This document shows positions 46,524-55,100 of a stretch of DNA of 64,000 nucleotides, piece after piece. A program made the translations under genes and the position numbers. The stretch is from Bacteroides intestinalis. GTDB lineage: Bacteria; Bacteroidota; Bacteroidia; Bacteroidales; Bacteroidaceae. The DNA is taken from NCBI RefSeq assembly GCF_003464595.1, contig NZ_QRZF01000026.1:1-64000 (forward strand), written 5' to 3'. The first letter of the stretch is position 1, and each line of letters starts with the position of its first letter. The notes under the pieces are model-generated. The model was given only the letters and a program-made list of their open reading frames with translations. It was not told the origin of the DNA and did no database searches.

Positions 46524-46710
46524 GAAAAACACGTTTGGTCAATATCCTATGGGGGCTTACCCACGAAACGAATGTTGTACGCAACGTTCTCTTTCCGGAT
46601 TAGCATGAACGATTCAAAATCTTTTTTAATTCTCATTTTTCATCACATAGTGCCCACTTAGGCCCTCATAACCATCCGGATAAACCAGAAAAAGACATAT
46701 CCAGTTCAGA

Positions 46711-46787
46711 CCTACTCCCTACCTTCTCCTTACTTTCTCCCTACCTACTCCTTACCTACTCCTTCTTATATACAAGGAGAAGGTAAG
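46711..46787 (+). repeat. five 11-bp pyrimidine repeats plus an inverse copy
   Basis: CCTACTCCCTA, CCTTCTCCTTA, CTTTCTCCCTA, CCTACTCCTTA and CCTACTCCTTC run head to tail from 46711 to 46765. A complementary AAGGAGAAGGTAAG follows at 46774-46787 and can fold back on any unit. It lies upstream of the second DUF6266 gene. The rest of 46524-47031 shows no gene. Confidence 0.75.
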
Positions 46788-46913
46788 ACACAACTAAGTC
46801 CGAGACCAGCCTTAATTATGACGAAGTACCACATTTTGAGAATGTTCCACATATATTTAAAATTCATGAAAACAAACCGTCAAAATCAAAGGCTAAAAGA
46901 AAAAGTTTATTCA

Positions 46914-46921
46914 TACCTTTG
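46914..46921 (+). promoter_or_regulatory. candidate -7 box for the second DUF6266 gene
   Basis: TACCTTTG, 111 bases before ATG 47032, giving a long leader. Confidence 0.45.
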
Positions 46922-47031
46922 CAGTGCAACACTTTTCAAAGAGCAATGCATGAAGAATCAGAAAAGCCATGCCCAGACTTCTCTCTCCCTTCGCAAACAA
47001 CAAAATATGAATTATTAAAAATTAAACTATC

Positions 47032-47667
47032 ATGGGAAAAATCAAACAAGGAGCTTTCGGCGGATTCACAGGAAAAGTAGGAAATCTGGTAGGATGTACA
47101 TGGAAAGGGATACCTTATATGCGTACCCGCCCTGCCAACATGACCAACCCACGCACCGAAAAGCAACAGGGACAACGCAGCAAATTTCAGGTAGCACTCA
47201 ACTTTCTCAGAACAATCACTCCTTTTCTACGCATCGGATACCGGGAATTTGCGGAAAGGCAGACTGCTTTCAACGCCGCCATGTCTTATGTGATGAAAAA
47301 TGCCTTGGCAGACAGTGAGCAGGGATTAGTAATTGACTATAACAAAGTATTGGTGTCACATGGAAGCCTGACACAAGCATCCAATGCAACAGTCAGCACC
47401 GAAGACAGCAAAGCTCTCTTCACCTGGGAGGACAATAGCGAACAAGGGAATGCCATGACTACGGATGCAGCCATGCTATTAGTATACAACAAAGAGAAAA
47501 CCGTGGCTGTTTATGATACATCAGCAGCTATGCGCTCGGATGGCAACGCCGAACTGGAACTTCCTAAAGACTGGAAGGATGATACTTTGATTGCCTACCT
47601 GGGTTTTTGCAGCGCAAACGATGAAAGTGTGGCCAACAGTATATGTCTGCCTATTACCGCTTCATAA
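47032..47667 (+). CDS. DUF6266 family protein, second copy
   Basis: The 211-residue protein opens MGKIKQGAFGGFTGKVGNLV and has NPRTEKQQGQRSKFQVALNF and IGYREFAERQTAFNAAMSYV, lining up with the copy at 19887-20630 throughout. No signal peptide, no catalytic motif, unknown function. Its 3' end overlaps the end of the convergent alkD-like gene by 14 bases. Confidence 0.8.
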   Translation: MGKIKQGAFGGFTGKVGNLVGCTWKGIPYMRTRPANMTNPRTEKQQGQRSKFQVALNFLRTITPFLRIGYREFAERQTAFNAAMSYVMKNALADSEQGLVIDYNKVLVSHGSLTQASNATVSTEDSKALFTWEDNSEQGNAMTTDAAMLLVYNKEKTVAVYDTSAAMRSDGNAELELPKDWKDDTLIAYLGFCSANDESVANSICLPITAS

Positions 47668-48364
47668 ATTCTTTTCGTTCTTCTTCCGGAAATTTTTCTA
47701 TCGCATAGCGCAATGTCGTGCGGGGCATCACTTTACAATGCTTTTCAAGAAACTGCACCAATAAGTCCTTGTCCCGCTTCCCCATTTCCCGCAGCATCCA
47801 GCCTACAGCCTTTTGCATCAGGTCATGGCGAGTGTGCAAGAAGTGTTCAGAGAGAGCTATAATCTCGATGAAATCGTCGTTTTTGATTAATGTATAGGTA
47901 GAGACCACTGCTATGCGCTGATCCCAAAGTAGATCGCTATCGGCCAAACGATAGAGAACATCACGAGGCTTATCTTTCAGATATTCGCCCACAATACCCG
48001 GAGCGGATAAGTCAACCAAATCCCAGTTATTGATGCGGGCAGTCTGCGTCAGATAAAAGTTGAATATTTCTTTTTTGCCCTTTTCATCGCATTTTTTAAA
48101 GCGTTCTACCAACATCAGCAAGGCACACAGGCGGCATTCGTGCCATTCACTTTGCAACAATTCTACCATTACCTCGAACGGTGCATCTTTATGACGCTTC
48201 GCCACGATACGGGTGTTAGGAACCACGATACCCAGAAACTTATCACCTTCTCCGTATTGTCCCTTTCCGGTTTTGAAGAAATTAGGAAGAAATTCCCGCT
48301 TTACAGGATCAATGTATTGCTCCAGTTCTTGCTGGATTTCCTTTGCTGTCTGCTTGCTTTCCAT
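47654..48364 (-). CDS. AlkD-like DNA alkylation repair protein
   Basis: The 236-residue all-helical HEAT-repeat protein matches the AlkD family: KFLGIVVPNTRIVAKRHKD near the start, INNWDLVDLSAPGIVGEYL (catalytic Asp region), and LWDQRIAVVSTYTLI. AlkD excises bulky or positively charged alkylated bases. Length is typical. The gene has its own promoter box inside a 21-bp inverted repeat. Confidence 0.88.
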   Translation of the reverse strand: MESKQTAKEIQQELEQYIDPVKREFLPNFFKTGKGQYGEGDKFLGIVVPNTRIVAKRHKDAPFEVMVELLQSEWHECRLCALLMLVERFKKCDEKGKKEIFNFYLTQTARINNWDLVDLSAPGIVGEYLKDKPRDVLYRLADSDLLWDQRIAVVSTYTLIKNDDFIEIIALSEHFLHTRHDLMQKAVGWMLREMGKRDKDLLVQFLEKHCKVMPRTTLRYAIEKFPEEERKEFMKR

Positions 48365-48378
48365 AAATTATAAAAAAA

Positions 48379-48452
48379 GAATTGCATGAATTACGCAAAG
48401 ATACTCTTTACTTTATAAAACATAAAGAAGATTTGCGTAATTCATGCAATTC
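48379..48452. repeat. 21-bp perfect inverted repeat around the alkD promoter
   Basis: 48379-48399 (GAATTGCATGAATTACGCAAA) and 48432-48452 are exact reverse complements, with 32 bp between. The minus-strand TATCTTTG box of the alkD-like gene (48403-48396) begins inside the left arm. It also separates alkD from the GH43 operon end and may act as its terminator. Confidence 0.7.
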
Positions 48453-48476
48453 ATTTTTCGGAAAGCAGAGACTCTA

Positions 48477-49454
48477 TCATTGATTTGAACCGGTGCGGGA
48501 TATTCTGGGTACAATACGTTCTTTACTTATCCGCAACCGATCCACCCCTCTTACTTTTTTGAAGTAAACATCACCAATATACATGGCCCGGGGATGAATA
48601 TTTTTCTTGTCTTTATGAGCATGATAAACAATGCGCAGCTTACCATCTTTATCAGTAAAAAGTGCATTATGTCCTATTCCTACCAGTCCTTTTTCATTCT
48701 GCAACAATGGGTTCTCACCATACTTTATCCATATCCCCATAATATCAGTAGCAGTGGCACAACCTATTCCATAGTCCTGGCATTCAAAACTGTTAGCTGA
48801 GTAGGTCATATAATAACGTCCATCATGCTTTATAACGAAAGGCCCTTCATTAACCCCTCCACACGTCTTTTCCCAAGGCTGAGTAGTTTTAATGCAAGGA
48901 TGCAGTGTTTTCTCTTTCAAAGTTACCAAGTCTTTTTCGAGTTCAGCGACCCATACATTCAATCCATCGTTAAAACGGACAAAGAAAAGGTAAGCTTTAC
49001 CATCGTCATCTATGAAGAGTGTATGGTCTATTGCTTTCTCATTGAACATCGGCTTTTTCTCCACTTGCTTAAAAGGCCCCAACGGAGAATCGGACATAGC
49101 CACACAAATACGTTCGTCACCCGAATAGTACATATAAAACTTTCCATTCACCTGGTAGACTTCAGGAGCCCAAAACCAGGTCTCACCGTAAACATCTTCT
49201 TTGTGCAGGGCCAAATGGCGTTTAGCTCCTCCCGGCACTTCCCAATGCTCCAGGTCTGTAGATACCAGGGCTTCAATGCCATCGAAGGAAGAAGTTCCAT
49301 AGGCATAATAGAGTCCATCGTAATAAAAGATGAAAGGATCGGCAAAAAGCACTTGTTCCCCTTCCGGAACCTTCGGGACCGTTTGCGCTTTAGCAGTATA
49401 CACTCCTGCAAGCATGCTCAAAATAATATAGCCTATAAATCTCATATCTTTCAT
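48477..49454 (-). CDS. glycoside hydrolase family 43 enzyme (small)
   Basis: The 325-residue exported enzyme has a five-bladed propeller pattern with the three GH43 acids: Asp39 in FADPFIF, Asp143 in AIDHTLF and Glu203 in VNEGPFV. GH43 enzymes are mostly alpha-L-arabinofuranosidases, beta-xylosidases or exo-galactanases. ATG 49454 has AGGA upstream and a good signal peptide. It is the last gene of a leftward operon (GH43, mini-gene, mutarotase, GH43). Confidence 0.85.
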   Translation of the reverse strand: MKDMRFIGYIILSMLAGVYTAKAQTVPKVPEGEQVLFADPFIFYYDGLYYAYGTSSFDGIEALVSTDLEHWEVPGGAKRHLALHKEDVYGETWFWAPEVYQVNGKFYMYYSGDERICVAMSDSPLGPFKQVEKKPMFNEKAIDHTLFIDDDGKAYLFFVRFNDGLNVWVAELEKDLVTLKEKTLHPCIKTTQPWEKTCGGVNEGPFVIKHDGRYYMTYSANSFECQDYGIGCATATDIMGIWIKYGENPLLQNEKGLVGIGHNALFTDKDGKLRIVYHAHKDKKNIHPRAMYIGDVYFKKVRGVDRLRISKERIVPRISRTGSNQ

Positions 49455-49485
49455 GATTCCTATTTTATCAAAAGTACATAATAAT

Positions 49486-50616
49486 TTATTTGCGCACGGA
49501 GAATTTATAAATACATTGTGTATTATACTTCTCACCCGGTCTTAATATAGCCGACGGCCAATCAGATTTATTGGGAGTATCGGGATATTTATCCGTCTCC
49601 AGGCAGACTGCTGCACGGAAATTATATACTATACCTTTCTTTCCGGTCAGTGTTCCATCCAGGAAGTTTCCACTATAAACCTGAATACCCGGTTCATTGG
49701 TATAAACATCCAGTATAATACCTGTTGCAGGAGATTCAAGTGTAGCACAGGAACGAGTAATATCTTCTTCTGTATTCAGCACCCAATTATGGTCAAAGCC
49801 ATGTCCGTTTTTCAATTGTTCGAAATCCAGGTTCATGCGACTGCCAATCGCTGCAGGAGTCCTAAAGTCCATAGGTGTTCCGTCTACTGCTGCCAGTTCA
49901 CCAGTAGTCATAAACGTGCTGTCCACCGGAGTGTAATAGTCAGCATCTACAGTCAACAGATAATCCGAATTGTTCTTGGAAGGATCGCCGTCAAGGTTGA
50001 AATAAGAGTGGTTAGTCATATTAATGATGGTCGGTTTATCCGTATCAGCCTCATATTGAATATGAATAGAGTTGTCATCCGTCAACGTCATGGTTACCTT
50101 GCAATTCAGGTTACCGGGAAACCCTTCCTCACCATCTTTTGCCAGATAAGTCAACTGCAACTCCCGATCGTTCTTCTGAAGACCATCGAAAACACGATAT
50201 TGAAACCCTCTCGGACCGCCATGCAGACAATGTCCGTAATTATTCTGCGACAACTGATATTCTGTACCATCCAGAACAAACCTTCCCTGATTGATACGAT
50301 TGGCATAGCGGCCTATGGTTGCACCCAGATCAGAAGGGAATCTCAGATAATCCTGTATCGAATCGAATCCTAATACTACATCACGCATCATTCCTTCTTT
50401 ATCCGGAACCAGCACAGAAACGATACGTCCTCCGAAGTTGGTGACGCATACCTCCATGCCATTCTTATTTTTCAGAACGAACAGGTCTGTTTTCTTTCCG
50501 CTTACTTCCGTCTGAAAATGGCTTCGTTTTAGGCCCGATGCCGTCAAGTCTTCTTTTTGGCCAGTAGTGCATGCAACCAGTAAGACTACACACATCCAAA
50601 GAACTAATTTCTTCAT
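49486..50616 (-). CDS. galM: aldose 1-epimerase (mutarotase), lipoprotein
   Basis: The 376-residue protein has a lipobox (LLVACTT) and the GalM fold. The catalytic His residues lie in LHGGPRGFQYRVF and MTNHSYFNL, and the general base Glu is in AVCLETDKYPDTPNK. It interconverts alpha and beta forms of free sugars such as galactose, arabinose or xylose released by the neighbouring GH43 enzymes. Secreted mutarotases in PULs are known. It starts 11 bases after the mini-gene. Confidence 0.9.
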   Translation of the reverse strand: MKKLVLWMCVVLLVACTTGQKEDLTASGLKRSHFQTEVSGKKTDLFVLKNKNGMEVCVTNFGGRIVSVLVPDKEGMMRDVVLGFDSIQDYLRFPSDLGATIGRYANRINQGRFVLDGTEYQLSQNNYGHCLHGGPRGFQYRVFDGLQKNDRELQLTYLAKDGEEGFPGNLNCKVTMTLTDDNSIHIQYEADTDKPTIINMTNHSYFNLDGDPSKNNSDYLLTVDADYYTPVDSTFMTTGELAAVDGTPMDFRTPAAIGSRMNLDFEQLKNGHGFDHNWVLNTEEDITRSCATLESPATGIILDVYTNEPGIQVYSGNFLDGTLTGKKGIVYNFRAAVCLETDKYPDTPNKSDWPSAILRPGEKYNTQCIYKFSVRK

Positions 50617-50627
50617 AGTCTGTCGTA

Positions 50628-50744
50628 TTATTTATCATAACGGAAAAAGTCAATATCTACGTATCCACCGGCATTTCTTGTGTTTACATAACCCATCATT
50701 ACAAGCAGTATCATGCAAATCAACCATAAACCTAACTTCTTCAT
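50628..50744 (-). CDS. 38-residue mini-gene (signal-like helix plus short tail)
   Basis: Between two operon genes an ATG at 50744, preceded by AAGGA, opens a 38-codon frame. It has a signal- or membrane-like start (MKKLGLWLICMILLVMMGY) and a tail NAGGYVDIDFFRYDK. It is correctly spaced (29 bases after the GH43, 11 before galM). The tail resembles the end of a GH43 or sandwich domain, so this may be the two ends of a gene with its middle deleted. A genuine small membrane peptide is the alternative. Confidence 0.5.
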   Translation of the reverse strand: MKKLGLWLICMILLVMMGYVNTRNAGGYVDIDFFRYDK

Positions 50745-50773
50745 TCGTCCTTGTTTTTTTAGTATTGATTATT

Positions 50774-51742
50774 TCACTTCTTCAGATAAGGTTTCCCCTT
50801 CTTCCAGAAAACCTCCACATTGGTTATGAGCCACGTTTTACCATAGTCATTATTACCTTGATAAAACAGATAAGTTCGTCCGTCAAGGTCAGTAAACAAA
50901 TGAGGATGACCGGATTCACAAGAATTCCATTCACCCGGTTTGCCATTGGGCATGAAAGGCTTGTCGAACAAACGTTCCCAATGTATACCATCTTTGCTGA
51001 CAGCGACTCCTACCTGCTGGGGGGCATTGTTGTATGCTCCAGCATAAAACATGAAAAGTTTCCCATTTTTCTTCGCTATGGAAGCGCCTTCAATACATTC
51101 TCCTTCCCAAGTCAGTTCGGGATATAGTATTGCCTCATCTATTGCAAGTTTCCAGTCATCCCGACTGAAATCTGTATCTCCGGGCGCTACGGCAACTCCT
51201 TGCATCTGAATCTTAAAGTCCTTGTCACGCGTGGCAAAATACAAATAGTATTTACCTTTGAACTCGCAAACCTCCGCATCAATGGCACGCCCGCAATTCC
51301 AGTCTCCATCAGGACGAAAAATAGGATTGGTCGGATTTCGCTTAAAGTTAATCCCATCTTCAGATACGGCATGACAAATGGCATCTTTCGCTCCATTCCC
51401 ATAAGTCTGATAAAACAGATTCACTTTCCCATCCTTGACCAAGGCTCCGGGAGCACATAACCCATTCTTTTCATAATCCTCTCCAGGTACCGGAGTGATC
51501 TCCCCGACCTTATTCCAGCGAATAAGATCATGACTTTCAGCAATGCCTATATTCCAACCGGAAGCAGGATTATCTTTATAAGGAGGAATTGAATAATACA
51601 TCAGATATCTCCCTTTAAAGTTGACAACATGGGGATCTTTACTGAAAGGGATGCCTATCCGAGTAGTATCCCCAAACATCATTTGTGCCTGTAGCAGGAC
51701 AGGAACCGCAAGTAACAGAAATAATAAAATACTTTTTCTCAT
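50774..51742 (-). CDS. GH43-like five-bladed propeller glycosidase
   Basis: The 322-residue exported protein has the acid triad of the GH43/GH32 clan: Asp36 in SKDPHVV, Asp155 in AIDAEVC and Glu218 in CIEGASI. Aromatic blades such as GRYLMYYS and KYYLYFATRD follow. It is the first gene of the leftward operon and faces the hybrid regulator gene across a 396-bp gap. Subfamily and linkage are uncertain. Confidence 0.75.
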   Translation of the reverse strand: MRKSILLFLLLAVPVLLQAQMMFGDTTRIGIPFSKDPHVVNFKGRYLMYYSIPPYKDNPASGWNIGIAESHDLIRWNKVGEITPVPGEDYEKNGLCAPGALVKDGKVNLFYQTYGNGAKDAICHAVSEDGINFKRNPTNPIFRPDGDWNCGRAIDAEVCEFKGKYYLYFATRDKDFKIQMQGVAVAPGDTDFSRDDWKLAIDEAILYPELTWEGECIEGASIAKKNGKLFMFYAGAYNNAPQQVGVAVSKDGIHWERLFDKPFMPNGKPGEWNSCESGHPHLFTDLDGRTYLFYQGNNDYGKTWLITNVEVFWKKGKPYLKK

Positions 51743-52138
51743 ACGTATAAAGATTTTCAATGAATCTATTTCAAAAAAAATTATATTTATTCTATCGGGT
51801 AATTTTCAAGGAAACTTTCTTTTTTATTTTACCTAGAAATTGCTTTCCAAAAGACAAACTTATAAAATCTTATCTGGTTGACATCGCAAATGTATGCAGG
51901 TTTTTAGCTAAACAATTAACACTTTAGAGTCAAAAAATAGCACTTTCCTATCCTTTCGCCCTTTTTCATCTATTTACTTATCAATATTATCTATTATTTT
52001 AAAAACTCTATTCTATCCTTTTTAGCTTTTTTCTCTCATAATTCGTTATATCCAGAATTTCAGCACATTAAATCCATTCAATTCATAAAATATCTGGCTT
52101 AATTTCTATAGATTTGCGTAACAAAAAAACTTATATCT
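51743..52138. promoter_or_regulatory. AT-rich divergent control region of the second PUL
   Basis: No gene. The minus strand has TACATTTG at 51894-51887, a candidate -7 for the GH43-galM-GH43 operon. The plus strand has TAGATTTG at 52109-52116, a candidate -7 for the hybrid regulator, 23 bases before its ATG. T-rich tracts fill the rest. Binding sites of the regulator's AraC domain are expected here but I cannot identify them. Confidence 0.45.
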
Positions 52139-55100
52139 ATGAAGTACATCACATTTATACTGCTGTTCTCAGTACTTTATCTTGAGAATGCTGTTTCGCA
52201 ACAGACCACTTACTACTTCAAGCATTATAACATTAATTCTAAGTTATCTCAAAATACGATTATGAGTATTTTTCAGGATAGCAAAGGTTTTATCTGGCTG
52301 GGAACTAAGAACGGATTAAACCGGTTCGACGGGTATGACTTCAAAATCTACCAGAGAGGCAGTTCGCCCAAAGATCTAAAGAACAGTATGATCTACTCCA
52401 TTGCCGAAGACTCGGATCAGACTCTTTGGATTGCTACTGACAAAGGAATCTTCCTTTATAATCCCTTCACTGAGAATTTCTCCGGTTTCAAGGTCAAAAC
52501 GGAAAATCAGGAAGGAATAGAAGGCAGTGTCAGTAAAATCATTATCGATAAAGAAAACAACAGGGCATGGATTCTGGCAGGACCGGATTTATTCCTCTAT
52601 CAGATAAAAGAAAACAAACTATACAGGATAAGTGATAAGTTCAGAACACATCATGCGCATAATCCCTCTGCACTATACATCAACAATGAGGGACTGGCAT
52701 ATATCGGTTTCCCAAGAACCGGCGTTTTCAGCTATAATGCCGAAACAGAGAAGATTACCTTTATTCATAAAAATAATAATACCCCGACTGTCATCAGTGA
52801 TTACAAGAATGACTCTATCCTTTTAGGTACCATGAACAACGGTCTTTATGTTATAGATAAAACGACAGGTATCTCAAGAAAAGTAGATGTCAACGAAAAC
52901 ATCGATCCGAAGATCATAGATTCGAACCTTTTTGTAAGGGACATTAAACAGATAACCGAATCAGAATACTGGATTGGTACGGAAAGCGGTATATACATCC
53001 TGAAAGGTGACATAACACAGCACATCGCCCATGAAGAATTTAACGACCAGTCACTTTCGGACAATGCCATATATTCTATTTTCAAGGATAGAGAAGGCGG
53101 AATATGGATAGGCAGCTATTTCGGCGGCATAGATTATATTCCACCGCATTATTCTTATTTTGAGAATTTCTATCCCATAGCGTATAAAAATTCTGTTAGT
53201 GGCAATCGGGTCAGGGAGTTTGTCAGCGATGAACACGGTAATTTATGGATAGCGACAGAGGATAATGGATTGAACTATTATGACGTAAGTAACGGTACTT
53301 TCACTCACATATCTCCCCAAAGCAAACCATTGAGCATTTCTTTCACAAATATTCAATGCCTGAATCTGTCACAGGATAAACTATGGATCGGTACTTTCAG
53401 TAAAGGAATCGATGTATTGGACTTGAAAACCAAACAACACAAACACTACGAAAAAAGCGACCAACCCAATTCTATTGACAATAATGATATATTTGCCATC
53501 TATACTGATAAGAGGAATACAGTATGGATATGCTCAAGTAGTGGCATATACACTTATATACCAGAGATTGACGGTTTTAAGATATTTGAAGGAATCAGAG
53601 GAACATTTATCAGCGATATATTAGAGGACAAGAACGGACACATCTGGTTTACGACTTACAACAGAGGAGCAATCAGATATAATCCTAAAGACGGAAAGAT
53701 TAAAGAATTCCGATACGATGAAGAGAATCCATACAGTCTCTGTTACGACCGTGTCACTTGCATCTTCGAGGACAGCAAACAACATTTGTGGTTTGGTTCT
53801 GAGGATGGCGGCTTCTGCCGATACGATGATACCACCGAAAGCTTTACCCGCGTTACAACTCAACATGGACTACCCAGCAACGTTATTTATACGATTCTGG
53901 AGGATGACAATCATCACCTCTGGCTAAGTACCAATAACGGATTGGTAGATTTTAATCCGCAAACAATGACAGTAGAAGCCCTCTATAACCTGACCAATGG
54001 ACTACAAAGCAAACAGTTTAACTATAACTCAGGAATCAAAACCCAGGATGGTACACTCTATTTTGGAAGTATAAACGGATTCGTTGCATTCAACCCCAAA
54101 AATTTCCGGCCTAACAAGAATAAATATTCTGTTGTCCTGACCGGTTTTTATGTTTTCAATAAGGAAGTCAAAGTGGATAGTATTCACAGAATTATGGATA
54201 AAGCAATGCCCTACGCAAAAGCTATCCGACTTAACTATGACCAAGCCACTTTCAGCTTCAGTTTCTCCTCATTAAACTATTCGACCGAAAGGAACGAAAA
54301 ATACGCTTATAAACTGGAAGGAGTTGATCCTAAATGGATTTATATAGATAACATTAGCCGGATATCCTACAACAGTATACCACCGGGCAATTATACTTTC
54401 CGTATCAAATATTCCAAGGACGGCCATCAATGGAACAAAGAAGAAACTCAAATCAAGATTAACATAATCCCTCCATTATGGCAAACATCTTGGGCTTATG
54501 CATTATATATCTTCATTATAAGCTGTATCCTTTTCGTCATTCTGCGATTGTATACCAATAGAAAGAAGAAGCAGGTAGAAGAAAAGATGGCACACCAGGA
54601 ACAAATGAGAAAAGAAGAAATTTATAAGGCAAAGATAGACTTCTTTACGAACATCGCACATGAGATACGTACGCCGATTACGCTGATAAAGGCACCACTC
54701 GACTATATTTTGAACTCCCGACTTAACGAGCAGGAAGTAAAAGAGAACTTGACAACGATGGAAAGAAATACAGACCGACTATTGGTTTTGGTTAACCAAT
54801 TGCTCGATTTCCGGAAAATCGAATCAAAAGTATTCACTTTATCACTAAAAGTGAAAAACATAAATAGCATAGTGATTAATACCTATAATCGCTTTATGCC
54901 GGCTGCCAGACAAAGGCATCTGGACATGACGTTAGAGTGTCCCGAACAGAACATTGTTGCCTCTGTCGATGAAGAGGCTATCACAAAAGTGTGCAGTAAC
55001 CTCTTTAATAATGCCATCAAATATTCTGCCTCCTACATCAAAGTCATACTCTCGGTCGATGAAGAAACAAGCAGTTTCCGGATAACAGTGAAAAACGATG

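Noticed and set aside
46711..46787. CRISPR or minisatellite coding repeat
   Set aside because: Units are contiguous 11-mers without spacers and lie in no reading frame of a recognisable protein.
48379..48452. Invertible promoter
   Set aside because: Considered because of the perfect 21-bp inverted repeat, but the 32-bp interior is far smaller than known invertible promoters. Kept only as an observation.
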